A stretch of 64,000 nt of DNA from Bolinopsis microptera (taxonomy: Eukaryota > Ctenophora > Tentaculata > Lobata > Bolinopsidae), in NCBI RefSeq assembly GCF_026151205.1, contig NC_087077.1, forward strand, positions 7,679,983 through 7,743,982, written 5' to 3'. The translations under genes were made by a program, and so were the position numbers. Of this stretch, positions 1 through 26,453 are shown one piece after another; positions within the stretch are counted from its first letter, which is position 1, and each line of letters opens with the position of its first letter. The notes under the pieces are model-generated. The model was not told the DNA's origin, searched no databases, and was given only the letters and a program-made list of their open reading frames with translations.

Positions 1-81
1 ACACTTTGTGACCTAAATCCTACCATACCAAACTCTTTCACCCTAATATAATTCTGTAACCAATTTTAATCCAAACATTAA

Positions 82-2947
<2,866 letters not shown>

Positions 2948-4129
2948 ACCCGCTGTGGCAATCACCCGCTGTCCTTCTAATACACTGGTTGTCTGGACAA
3001 CTAGCCTCAACAAAACTTTGTCGGGTGTTTGATTCCCAGAACGCATTTTATTATGCCCTCCCATTATTGTATATTTAGTTATTTAATTTTTTTCTTTCGT
3101 GCAGCCAAAATTTGCTTGACCATGCACCTGATATGATAAGAAAAATTGATGATGGTATTTGATGGGCTGGTCTCAATCTTTAGATCTGGGGTTCAATAGA
3201 TTGTTGGTTTATTTGTGGTTTAAAATTTATCCTAAGATAACGTTAAATAATATTGATATACAAATTGTACATGGATGGTTATTTGCAAAATGTGAATAGA
3301 CGGGCCAATAATTTTGCCGTTTTGGGCAGGAAAAAGGCTTGCATTTATGTGATTTCATCTCGGTTGTTTTCTAAAGTGAGATTGTATTGTTTTTGCAATC
3401 ACGTTTCGCACAAATAAAAGCATTTTCCTTGTTTTATCTGTTCCGATCAGCTATGAATATTATGTAGCTTCTATCAAAATGAAACAAAAATTTCGGATTA
3501 AATAAATATATCAATATATTAAATTAATTTTCAAACAAGGTCGTACCGAAGGGGATCGTCAATGCTTGGTCTTATACATTTTCTATGTACAATAATAAGG
3601 GTAAAAAAGAACTAACAAAATTAACAGTTACACACAAAGTACAAAATGTATTTTTATATTACATAAAATTCAAGTTATATACTATCTATGTACACTTTTC
3701 TCACTTCTGAATTGACAATCGGCTGTCCGTTATAAAGAACACCAATGCTCCTTGCGTAGGTCCTAAAACTGAAGCTAGCAGTCACTACATTAATATTTTA
3801 ACTAATCGCGTGTTCCTATCGAATTGGATGGTCTAATATCAATTAATTAACTATCAATGCCGAGGTCAGGAGTAAGACCACACCAACATGTAAGATCAGA
3901 GAGCAATGTGGAATTATTAATACTTTCCAATGTAACAAGATGTTTTACTGCTGAATTTCTGACAAATCATAAGTCTGAATAGTACGCGTTTTGTCCAATA
4001 CACGTCACTTCACATAACTACAGTCTCTTATTACTAGACAGTATCTAACGAATCAGTTCGCTTTACGAAAAGCTGTCGTAGAATGTAAGTTTAGGGGGTA
4101 TAAGTCAGTCCCACTTGACTTCAAGGGTT
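2948..4129. other. Intergenic space between convergent VCP and PP1 genes
   Basis: It probably holds both 3' UTRs. Apart from the AATAAA at 3413 it shows only AT-rich unique-looking DNA, with no coding exon or repeat that I can support. Confidence 0.6.
3413..3418 (+). terminator. Candidate polyadenylation signal of VCP
   Basis: AATAAA lies 466 nt after the VCP stop codon, in the AT-rich stretch before the convergent phosphatase gene. It is the canonical hexamer, but no cleavage site can be shown from sequence. Confidence 0.5.
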
Positions 4130-16985
<12,856 letters not shown>

Positions 16986-17727
16986 GGTGTCTTAATCTAA
17001 CGAACATTTCAAGTTAAGATGGATTAATTTGAGTCTGTGTGCAGATTCACTGATTATAAGATATTTATTGAATTGAAAAGTCAGTGTTCATAATGCTATA
17101 ATTACATCCCTCATAAAGAAACTGCCTGATGGAATTCATTCAAGGGAAACGGAATATGAATGAATCAAAAATTGTATTATGCATTCCTTTAATCATATTT
17201 TAAACTTTCCATAAGGGGTTAAACCGCAATTTAGTTTACTTGAAGTAAGATGTAAGGGTGTCAGGGGAAATCAGTAAAAGAGGATCTCACGTGGGCTTTA
17301 TTCCTTTCAATCTCATTCCATCATGTGAATCATATGATTTTTGATTGAAGACTTTAAAAAAATTATCTTCACTATCATTTTCGGCGCTGTGTAGCTACAC
17401 GCTGTATAACATGTGAGTCAAGCGGGTGCCGCGCCTAAGCAGCAAAAGAGGTATAGATAAATTCTTTTAATATACTCTGTTCTGCCAATCAGTTCTGACT
17501 GTTGATATCATTTAAATTTGATAAAATTTATTTTTGTTTCTCAAAAATGATGTAAAGTTTTTAATATGACATAGAATTAAAGCTATTTCCGTATATAATG
17601 CTCGTTTGAAAAACTATGAACATGCTAGCTTTCTTTATTTTGTTAGTCGGCCGACATCTTGGGTTGTACTGGACCTAACAAGTTTATTATCGGATGTCTA
17701 CTTATATTTATTATGATATCATTATTC
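16986..17727. other. Upstream region of PP1
   Basis: It should hold the PP1 5' UTR and promoter, but no TATA box or other site stands out. AT-rich, with no coding exon or repeat that I can support. Confidence 0.5.
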
Positions 17728-18015
17728 ATGTAAGGATAAGAATAAGATTCGCTATGTTAAGAACCACACTTATAGCTCTACGAGGGTACAGAGGGAAAAA
17801 AATGGACAGCAAATATGAGACACCACTATCAGAAGTCTCTTATAACCTCATCCCTGCCCCTATGATGGAGTAGATGTGTATATTATATCTGATTGTTGAT
17901 ATTTCATATTATATAATATTGGTAGCAGTGGACAATTTCCGTTACCTCTGTATTGTGCTCTGCCAATTGCAACACTTGAATTACTTTATTGTATATATAT
18001 ATACTGTCTGACACT
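17728..18015 (+). repeat. Dispersed repeat, copy A, with conserved coding-like C terminus
   Basis: About 285 bp, closely matching 33448-33730. Both copies keep one frame (IRFAMLRTTLIALRGYR, then YETPLS, then NLIPAPMME and a TAG stop), followed by a shared AT-rich 3' region. It probably represents the 3' end of a mobile element whose family I do not recognise. Confidence 0.75.
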
Positions 18016-18248
18016 TTTCCAGGTTATTCATTGTAATGACCTTTAAATTTTGTTTTACTAACATTTTTGTTTAACTTTCAAGGGGATCCAATTTCTCTTT
18101 TTAAACCAAAATTTTACTAATTTAATTTATTCAATTACATTATTATTATTATTAAATCTAAAATAGCTAATAATTTAATAAATTATTAACAGGCCCCTTA
18201 ACGTGGGCAATAATATACGCTTTATAAATTATATAAACAAATTGCAGT

Positions 18249-18338
18249 CTATTTTTCCAATGTTGTTAAGTGTCTCTTTAGATCTGTTTTGGTGTTTTGT
18301 GGGAGTTCCCACATTTGTTGGTTGAGAATGCTCAACAT
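18249..18338 (-). pseudogene. Short LINE ORF2 C-terminal scrap
   Basis: A 29-codon frame reads MWELPQNTKTDLKRHL, which resembles the W-x-LP-x(n)-F/L-K-x-L ending of LINE ORF2 proteins. It lies downstream of the LINE at 18.65-20.2 kb, in the same orientation but in a separate frame. The fragment is small, so the call is weak. Confidence 0.35.
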
Positions 18339-18649
18339 AACATACATGATGCTTGACTGCTTTATTGACCCGGACAGGCACCGGGGGCAGACATCCCAAC
18401 ACCAGTGCGTTGGGACATAGTGTTGGTCTGCTTCAGGACGTGTTAGATCCTAGAGAAGCCGCCATCCCCTCTGGCCTCTACTGCTTTAGCTCAGCGGCAG
18501 CATGAGCCCTGGTTTCCTGCCACATTGGTACCTCTGAAAGTACAGAAAAGTGGTGGATTTCGGGGTCCAGGATCCTCCCTCTTTAATCTTTACGGTGGTG
18601 TTATTTCTCTGAGATGTTTGCAGAGTCTTTATTTTATAATCTTTCTAGT

Positions 18650-20170
18650 TTAGTTGGATAAATCCTGGAGAGCATCATTTTGACCCCAAAGAAATTCGAC
18701 TCTTCTAATGAATGCTTTTTGTGTGCTGCTTTTTGTTAACACTTCATCTAGATAGGAATGTGAGTCAGCCCCACCCAGCTCTTCTTTTAGCTGCAAGTAA
18801 CTGGTGTCTTGCACCTCCAGACACAATAGGAGCTGGTGTACAGGAGAATCATCGAAGCTGTTGCAGAAACGACAGGCCTCACCACTGTCACCACCCATGA
18901 TCTTTTGGATATTCGCAAAGAGTGGTGAGCTGCCGTGAATGTAGTCCATTATTCGGCTGTCCAGATTTTTACTCGTGTTGTGCCCGAATAAGAAGTTGTT
19001 TTTGTCTAGGAGCAGCCCACTGTTTTTGATCTTTGTGATCACACCAAGTATCTTGGTCTCCTTGTTGTTACTGACAGTTCTGCATTGCAGATTTGTTTCG
19101 ATGCTGTCAATCCAGATCTTATTTTTGTAGCTCATTATGTCTGCCTGAGTGTAATAGGCCAGATCCTTGAAATGTTGCTGCGTTAGGTCTATCATTCTGG
19201 TTCCGTGTGACTTATTTTCTTTCCAAAGGAAGTACTTTTTCAGTGACATTGTTAAGATATGAAAGCTTGGTATTCTGCTTTCGTCAACTTGGTAGAGTGT
19301 AGCTGAGAGGTTGTCACCTTGTGTGAGTACTTTGCACATGAATTTAACCGAAAGAGCTTCGAGTTGCACATCCAGTGGTGGGAGGTGGAGAGCAAGTTCG
19401 GTTAATTCCCTTTGTGGATTCAGGACTGATCCAGATATTTTTAGAATGATTTTATTCCAGAAGCTTTTAAATTGATTGAGACACTTGTGAAGCCAATTAG
19501 GTGCTGCATAGAACAGTTTAGTGAGGACCAATGTTTTAAGGAGGAGAGTGAGGCTGTAAACGTTTAGACCGTAGTTGCGGTTAGTTGATTTTGTTATTAA
19601 TCCCCACTTTCTTTTGCATTCTTTAAGTTTTTGAGACGCATGTTTCTTGAAATTGAGGTCTTCATCTACTATTACCCCAAGGACCTTTGTGCTTTGGACG
19701 TAGTTGATGCTTTTCCCATTAATACATAATTCTGCAGGTTTCTGTTCTTCAGTATAAGCTGCAGTTTTCAAGATTATGGCCTCCGTTTTATTCGTATCAC
19801 AGTTCACTACTAGCTTGTTCTTGATGCACCACTTGCTGAGGTGGTCACAAACCATCTGCATTTTTTCATGGCATCCGGAGATGTTCTCGAAGGAAATCAT
19901 AAGTGTACCGTCATCAGCAAATTTGTAGCAGCTTAGATATCTTTTTACTTCTTCCGGGGTGTTGTGTGTCATGTCTGCTATGTATAGGATGAAGAGGAGA
20001 GGTGAGAGTACAGCCCCCTGAAGGTTAGCCAGCATTCTGAAAAGATATCGCGTTGTTGATCTCCCTCCAATGAAACCTTCTTGATCTTCATCAAGAGTTC
20101 CTTCAATGTCCAGGAAGAGTCTCAATCTTTTATCTAGCACTCTTTCACAAATTACAAGGCAAAAACTCAA
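18650..20170 (-). pseudogene. Non-LTR retrotransposon ORF2, internally deleted reverse transcriptase
   Basis: An open frame of about 506 codons from a LINE polymerase. In order it reads a degenerate RT motif 1 (HPLSFCLVICERVLDKRL), RT motif 2 (DEDQEGFIGGRSTT), motif QGAVLSPLLF, catalytic FADD, the thumb region, and a C-terminal CCHC knuckle (CRFC, then H, then C). The block between motif 2 and QGAVLSPLLF is absent. That block should contain catalytic motif A (first Asp), so the enzyme is dead even though the frame is open. The frame continues a few codons upstream, to the edge of the hAT MITE at 20207. No endonuclease domain remains, so it is 5' truncated. A 3' UTR-like stretch runs from 18649 to about 18350. 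Confidence 0.85.
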
Positions 20171-20206
20171 TGGATGGTTACCGTAATGGGTGCCACATGC
20201 CTAGCA

Positions 20207-20542
20207 CAGTGGCGTAACTTTGCCTGTTGGCGCCCCCCGCTCAGTGACGAAAAGTGCCCCCCCCCCCTAAAATTTTTTGTGTCCCTAAAAAAAAAAAAAA
20301 AATAAAGGTCGGGTACTTTTTTTCTCGCCCCCCCCCTCCCCTACAGCTTTTTGCACCCCCCTGAAGCAAAAAAGGGTACCCCAAATAATTTTTCGCGTCC
20401 ACCGAACGCTAAATTGGACAGGAAAATACACAAATAAGGCGTTTTTTTTTAGTGAAAGGGCCAAAAATTCAGGAAAATTGCGCCCCCCTTATACGGCGCC
20501 CCCTGCACAGCGGGGTCTGCGGGGCCCTAAGTTACGCCACTG
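20207..20542. mobile_element. hAT-type MITE, copy 2 (longer subfamily)
   Basis: A 336-bp element with CAGTGGCGTAAC termini and a perfect 8-bp target duplication GCCTAGCA (20199-20206 and 20543-20550). The interior differs from the 290-bp copies and carries an A-run and extra C-runs. It is inserted at the 5' side of the decayed LINE. Confidence 0.92.
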
Positions 20543-21189
20543 GCCTAGCATGAAATATTTACCTACTTACTTGCACTTGTGTAGGTCTGTAGAAGCATTA
20601 GAATCGGGCGTTGCCTGCCACAGGCTATCCCGAATTTAGAAGCTTGCTTTCATCAATTTATTCAATTAATTATATTGTTTAGGTTGGACGTTTACCATTA
20701 CATGTTTGTTCACATTGCTTATTGTGTTCTGCCATGGCCTGATCAGCATAGTTTTCTATGCTGATCAGGCCATGGTGAAATTTAGTTTAAACAAAAGTTT
20801 TCATACTGTGGCCAGTGACTTATTTTAGTAAGACAGGATAAGTTTTCTATATTCTTAGGAATAGGCAATTCTAGGAGGTAGGTATGAGGGATCAAAACGC
20901 TTCTAGGGCTAACAATAGCTGATAGCTGGACAAGAAAAGTGAGTTATGTGACTCCCGTTAGTAAAACAAAGATTTTTGGTGAAGCAAAGATTTTAGTTTA
21001 TATTACTCACTACTTACTACTACATAGTAAGTTCAAATATTCATACTTCAATAACAAATATACTATACCAGAGAAGTCCGATCTAGCAGTTGCCAATCAA
21101 AACACAATTCATTTACAGTGATCTGTTTGAGTAGACACCGATGAACTAATAAGTTTTGGTGTCATCAGTCATAACATAATAACTATTAT
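20543..21189. other. Non-genic stretch with a perfect hairpin
   Basis: It holds the hairpin at 20732-20775. Otherwise AT-rich, with no coding exon seen. Confidence 0.5.
20732..20775. other. Perfect 20-bp inverted repeat with TTTT loop
   Basis: Left arm CCATGGCCTGATCAGCATAG (20732-20751), loop TTTT, right arm the exact reverse complement (20756-20775). No mismatches. Confidence 0.95.
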
Positions 21190-21564
21190 GGATGAAATGA
21201 AATGAAATGAAATGAGGTATTTATATCCCGCTCATATGATTAACCAACAACACAAGGAAGGTGGTTAACCATGTCAGAGCGGCTGACTGTGAGTGATGTG
21301 AGCAAAAGTGTAAAAAGTGAACTAAAGTATAACTCAGCATAAGGCAAAGAAAAAATTAAAACAACTTTTATTGTAAACCACACTAAACTAAATAGAAGCA
21401 GAAACCATACAGTACATGTAGGTATAATAAAGGTTAGTACAGTGACATAATCAATCAAGAAAGAATCAGATCCAAGTAAGTAAGAGATCAAGGCATAAAA
21501 TGGAGTGCGGTAAAAAATAAAAGCCAATGTGTCTTGCAAAGTGAAGACAATGGAAAGAAAAACA

Positions 21565-23604
21565 TCAGAACTGATTATATAAATGATTCTTTAACATTCG
21601 CTTGAAACAGTTGGTATCAGTGATACATCTCAACATCAGGGGAAGAGAGTTCCATGCAATCGGTGCATGGCTTGAGAAACGTCTGTCATCAATTTTGGAT
21701 CTTTTATTCTTTGGTACCTTGAGCATGAGATGGTCATCAGGTCTCTTCGACCTGGTCATGGTCATGGTGTTTGAGAGTTCTTTATCCACTACATCCACAT
21801 CCAGTAGTGCTTTGAGGTAATCAGGTGCAGTACCGTGAACTGATTTGTGGGTTAAAAGACAAACTTTAAAGAAGATTCGTTGGTCTATAGGGAGTATGTG
21901 GGCCTTCTTATAGAAGGGAACCAAGTCCGTGGTCTTCTCTTCTATGTTATAGATGAAACGAACTGCCCCATTAAGGGTTCATCTAAGTTTGTTCAATCTG
22001 GTCTTGGGTAGATTCATGTAAAGAGAATTACAGTAGTCTAATTTAGATATGACCAGTTGTTTCACCAGCATCAATTTAATGCCTTCATCAAGGTAACGAC
22101 CAATGGTTCTTAGATTCATCATTGTCCAGCTGCATTTCCTTTTGACATTATTGATCTGTCTTTCCATATTTAGAGTTTCATCAAATTTGACACCCAGACT
22201 CTTCCAGCTGTCTCCTTTACACTCCGTAGGCAGAATTTCAGTGCTTCCAAATTGCAGTCTGACACTGAGTTCACACTTTTTTAGAACATGGCTCTTTCCT
22301 AACACCAGTAGTTCTGTCTTTGTTTCGTTCAGTTTCATGTAGTTGTTCACCATCCATGCTTTTATCTCTGCAAGACATTTGTTTGTTCTGTCTTGGACAT
22401 CAATGAACTGTACCACACGGTTTGGTTTAAATGAGATGTACAGTTGAGAATCATCTGCATAGAGCTGTATATCAAGACCATATTTGGTCGCAATTTTCTG
22501 GAGAGCTTTGATATAAAGGATGAAAAGAATAGGCCCCAAGAGTGATCCCTGGGGAACTCCAAACAGCAGCTCCAAGAAAGATGAAAGAGTATCATCAATC
22601 TTAACACAGAAGTGTCTTTTCTCAAGGTAGGACTTTATCCATTGCAGTGCACTTCCAGTAATTCCATAGTCCTTCATAAGCTTTTCCAATAAGACTGTGT
22701 GGTCAATGGTATCAAATGCTGCACTTAAGTCGAGAAGTACAACTATAACAACATTCCCAGCTTCAATTTCTTTGTTTAGATCATCACACATTCTAACAAG
22801 TAATGTTTCACAGCTATGATTAGGGCGATATCCAGATTGGACTTTTGAGTAAAGGCTATGGTTCGTTAGATGGACATTAAGCTGGTTTAGTACAATTCTC
22901 TCTAGGATCTTAGAGAAGGCAGAAAGGTTAGACACTGGTCGATAGTTACTGAGAATATCAACATCAGCATTTTCCTTCTTCAAAGTCGGTTTGATGACTG
23001 CTTTCTTCATATCTGAGGGGAAGACTCCAGTCTTCAAGGATGAGTTCAATACATGAAGTAAAAAGGGTGTTAGTTCATCGACACAGTTTTTTAAGAGAAA
23101 TGCTGGGATCGGATCCAAGCAGCAGAACTTGTTGGACATCTTTGATACCAGGTCTTTGAGTTCATCAGCTGTTATCTCAGAGAAATTATCAAAGATGCAG
23201 TCTTTATCAAGAACAGGATCTTTGTCTTTATCTTTGTCTTTGTCTTTGTCTTTGTCTTTGTCTTTGTCTTTGTCTTTGTATTTGTCTTTGTCTTTGTCTT
23301 TGTCTTTGTTTACATCTTTGTCTTTGTCTTTGTTTACATCTTTGTCTTTGTCTTTGCTTTTGTCTTTGCTTTTGTCTTTGTCTTTGTCTTTGTCTTTGTC
23401 TTTGTCTTTGTCTTTGTCTTTGTCTTTGTCTTTGTCTTTGTCTTTGTTTTTGTCTTTGTCTTTTCCTTCCTTCTCAATGGCTTGTCTGATGGTTTTTTTT
23501 TCAGCGAAGAAATCTTTGAAATCTTCTGACAGTTTCACAGGATCCTTGTAGTTTGGAAGGTTTTGGGTGTCATTTCCTAAAAGCCTGTTGACTTTTTTGT
23601 ACAA
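21565..23604 (-). pseudogene. L2/CR1-like LINE reverse transcriptase and C-terminal domain
   Basis: RT blocks in order: NYRPVSNLSAFSKILERIV, SGYRPNHSCET, LLDLSAAFDTIDH (motif A), GVPQGSLLGPILFILY and YADDSQLY (catalytic YADD). The thumb follows, then after a break at 21925-21979 the FKVCLLTHKSVHGTAPDYL domain and an NSLP...FKRMLKNHL ending. The linker between endonuclease and RT is expanded by a (TTTGTC)n repeat encoding alternating Lys and Asp. Catalytic residues are intact, but the frame is broken by at least one stop or frameshift, so it is probably inactive. Confidence 0.85.
23218..23463 (-). repeat. (GACAAA)n hexanucleotide expansion inside LINE ORF
   Basis: About 41 near-perfect hexamers, read TTTGTC on the plus strand. 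In the LINE frame it encodes a long (Lys-Asp)n tract of roughly 80 residues, with occasional Ser, Val, Asn or Tyr interruptions, between the endonuclease and RT domains. Confidence 0.95.
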
Positions 23605-24710
23605 CGCTTTAGTACCCCTGAAGAGGACCTAAGAGAGGTTTTGTGGTGAGCGCATCTTTTGACAAACTCTAGTCGGGAAAACTCATCTCTTAGCTTAACA
23701 TAATCCGATATCAGGTACTCAGATCTTGCACTGTCTATATCATCAACTTTATCTTTTCTCCACGCACGTTCAGCAGTTCTTCTCTTTCGCCTGAGAATAC
23801 GAAGTTCCAGGTCTAACCAAGGCATTGGCTTCTTAGTAATCTTCTTTTTTATGTAAGGACAGTGTTTATCCATTAACTGAGTGAGCACGGTGTTGTAAAG
23901 GACAACAGCATCATTCGGAGACATGTCTTTAGGGAAGTTTGTCAGTTTTGAAATTAAAATATCTTCTTTAAACTGTTCTGTATCAATTAAATTAAAGTTT
24001 CTGTAGTTCATGAATTTTGCGTCTTCTTTGGTCTTTGTCTTGATGTCTGCATCGAAGAGGACAAGGAAGTGGTCAGATTTGGTTCTAGAGGGACAGATTT
24101 CGAATGAAGTCAGTTTTTCCTTGAAGGATCGGTTAGTCACAACAAGATCTAGGGTTCCACCTTGGTCATGGGTTGGTTCAAGGGGAACGTGTTGGTATAG
24201 ATCATACTCCTCCAGGAGTTGGTAGAGCTTCTTTGGGTAGTGTTCTTCAGGCTTTTCCATGTGAAAGTTGAAATCTCCAGCAATGATGGGGAAGCCAGGT
24301 TTGACTGTGAGGTCTTTAAGGTAGTCTTCGAATTCTTCTAAAAAGGCACACTCCGTGTACCGAGCCTTCTTGGTATAAGGAGGCCGATATAAGTTCACAA
24401 GTCTCACAATATCTTGTTGAGATTGTAGCAGTGATTCCATCACTTGGAAGGATTTGTACTTCATGACCTTACTATTACACTTTAACTGGAGCACATTACG
24501 AAATAGCATAGCTATACCTCCTCCTCCTCTGTGTTTTCTTGGATCCGAGAGTATATTCCAACCAAGGTCTTTGATCTCCTTTATCTTAGCTGTGTTTCCA
24601 TCACGAAAGAAGGTTTCTTGTACAAAACAGATGTCACAATCAACTTCTTGAAGATGCTCTAACACTCCGACTGTTTTGTTCACTAGGGATCTAACATTGA
24701 ACGTTCCAAT
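23577..24710 (-). pseudogene. L2/CR1-like LINE apurinic endonuclease domain
   Basis: An APE-type endonuclease: FNVRSLVNKT at the start, FVQETFF (catalytic Glu), VNLYRPP, AGDFNFH (Asp/Asn) and TKSDHFLV (Asp-His). The motif set is complete. The frame ends after the motif shared with the RT frame (YKKVNRLLGN in the neighbouring frame), so a single frameshift near 23620 separates it from the RT. Upstream it is in another frame relative to the CCHC ORF. Confidence 0.85.
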
Positions 24711-24712
24711 CC

Positions 24713-25027
24713 TTAAACTCTTCCTAGGCGTAGTTTGGTCTCCTTTGTCTTCTGTATGTACCAGTTTTTTGCATTCTCACATCCTGCTGTTCTATTCATT
24801 ATTCCAGTCCGTTCTCTTACATACGAGGGACATAGGTTATCAGAGGCTTTATGGGTCTTTGCTGAGTTCTTCTCCGAGTGTTTACTACTTTTGGCGCAGT
24901 TAGAGCACTTTATCTTTTTTACATTATTTTCACTCTTGTTATTACAATCTTTCGACTTGTGGCTTCCTGCACAGAAGAAACATGTTGGGTCTTTATCTTT
25001 GGCTTTACAGTACATGGAATTGGCCAT
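24713..25027 (-). CDS. LINE ORF1-like zinc-knuckle protein (104 aa)
   Basis: Begins at an ATG (MANSMYC). It carries one knuckle CFFCAGSHKSKDC and a second Cys-rich block (CSNCAKSSKHS, later LCPSY), as seen in the C-terminal gag-like part of LINE ORF1 proteins, where it binds RNA. It is short compared with whole ORF1 proteins, so the N-terminal part is missing or degenerate upstream. The frame ends 3 nt before the endonuclease frame. Confidence 0.7.
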   Translation of the reverse strand: MANSMYCKAKDKDPTCFFCAGSHKSKDCNNKSENNVKKIKCSNCAKSSKHSEKNSAKTHKASDNLCPSYVRERTGIMNRTAGCENAKNWYIQKTKETKLRLGRV

Positions 25028-25030
25028 GTG

Positions 25031-25772
25031 ACCAAATTCCTGATAAATAATTTCATTATTTTTTATTTATTCAATTTCAAATTTCAAATTATTACCCAAT
25101 TTGCTGGTCTTTGACTCACTTCTCTTGTTGAGAAACAGAACAAAGAAGTAAAACGAATGAGGGCGGCGCGCGCTACTGCGCAAGCGCTACGGTTTTGAAT
25201 TGTAGTTAAAGCAAAACATAAAACAATGATAATTGTCAACATATGCGATTAAACACCCTCAAAAATGAATAAACCTTACCTAGGGACCCCAGGCTATTAT
25301 GTTCATTAACAAAATAGAAATTAGGTGGAATGACAGGCTGAACGCGGCCCAGTAAAATAAACCAAGAAAATAAATCAAATTTAATAAAAATGGTAAACAA
25401 TTTTAAGAACGAGGGTAGAAAATAAAATCTTTAGCAAATATTTGTCGGCATATAAAACTTTTTAAAAGCTTTCCTACGTAAAAAGCAGCAATCAAAATAC
25501 TTTTAACCATTTACATTTTAAAAATTGTTCGGTTTAAAATCTAAAAAAGTGCTTTAAACATTAAATTAAATGTTTTAACCGGTAATATCTGTAAAACATA
25601 AAATACTTGTTCCAACTCTGTGCGCGTTTTGGTTCGTTTTAAACCTACAAAACAAGTTTTATAATTTTTGGTACTTTAATGTAATGTCATGGGCAATGGG
25701 CGTTTACCGATTGTAATCAAAAAGCTTAATTTAAACATATTTGATGTTTTGATGATCAAAAACATCTTTTAA
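25031..25772. other. Boundary between two divergently oriented LINEs
   Basis: AT-rich, with a CpG-rich patch near 25160-25190. The 5' ends of both the L2-like LINE (-) and the CR1-like LINE (+) should lie here, but neither terminus can be fixed. Confidence 0.5.
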
Positions 25773-25826
25773 GTGAATAAAAAATATTCTGGAGCCACGC
25801 ATATTTTCGTTGATTTACACTATACT

Positions 25827-26453
25827 ATGAAAATCGAGCGCTCAAACAAAATGTGTTTTCGGTGCTACTGTATCATGTTGCGAAACCTTTTACGTGTATA
25901 CAAGTGTTGCTTCCTTCTAGTTTTAAAGATGTTGAAAACACATTGCAGCAGAAGACGATTAGCGCATTTTTTAAAAAGCCTCTACAACCATCTAGTTTCA
26001 AAAATTGCCCAGATACAATCTATTAATCCGGGTGTGCATGTATATGTTTGTCCAACAATTCCTTCTAAACGTGCTGATTTAAATAGAAAGCTTATATACT
26101 TTAACAGTTTGATTCGATGTAGGCTGCTCCCGTCCAATTTTGGTGTCAGTTATGTGGATGGATTTGATGAGTTCTGTGATAGGGATGGTCTCCTTGACCG
26201 CCCTCTCTCTCGCGACCTCAACAAATACCAAAAACCGGACTTCCTTCACCTCAACTGGAGGGGACTAGCAAAGTTAGGTCAATTTATTCGTAACACTGTT
26301 CTTCTCAGGATTAACGGTGGTATCGACAAAAGGAAGAGGAGGTCCACAAGGGTAGACGATAGATCCTACAGGGATGCGACTGCTGGAAGAGAAACTGGTC
26401 CTGTTGTTCCTGCTGCTGCTAGTCAGGGTCACGTGGATGGTTACCAACCATGA
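25827..26453 (+). CDS. CR1-like ORF1, C-terminal half of SGNH esterase domain
   Basis: The first ATG of the open frame is at 25827 (208 aa). The frame is open back to a stop at 25770. From about residue 60 it reads FLKSLYNHLVSKI, then VYVCPTIPSKRADLN, then DFLHLNWRGL, the D-x-x-H block of SGNH/GDSL esterases found in CR1 ORF1 proteins. The N-terminal Gly-Asp-Ser block is not visible, so the enzyme is probably incomplete. The first 50 residues look unrelated and Cys/Arg rich. The stop TGA (26451-26453) overlaps the ORF2 start as ATGA. Confidence 0.7.
   Translation: MKIERSNKMCFRCYCIMLRNLLRVYKCCFLLVLKMLKTHCSRRRLAHFLKSLYNHLVSKIAQIQSINPGVHVYVCPTIPSKRADLNRKLIYFNSLIRCRLLPSNFGVSYVDGFDEFCDRDGLLDRPLSRDLNKYQKPDFLHLNWRGLAKLGQFIRNTVLLRINGGIDKRKRRSTRVDDRSYRDATAGRETGPVVPAAASQGHVDGYQP

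Larger units (their letters stand above)
21190..25030 (-). mobile_element. L2/CR1-like LINE, nearly full length, frameshifted
   Basis: In transcript order: a CCHC-knuckle ORF (25027-24713), AP endonuclease (24710-23577), RT (23604-21979) and a C-terminal domain (21924-21565). A 3' microsatellite tail of (TTTCA)n lies at 21213-21193, as is typical of L2-like elements. Frameshifts near 24715 and 23620 and a break at 21925-21979 interrupt what should be one or two ORFs. The 5' end is not defined; a CpG-rich patch near 25160-25190 may belong to it. Confidence 0.85.

Noticed and set aside
23129-23551. Ser-Leu-rich plus-strand frame
   Set aside because: Antisense of the Lys-Asp hexanucleotide tract in the LINE.
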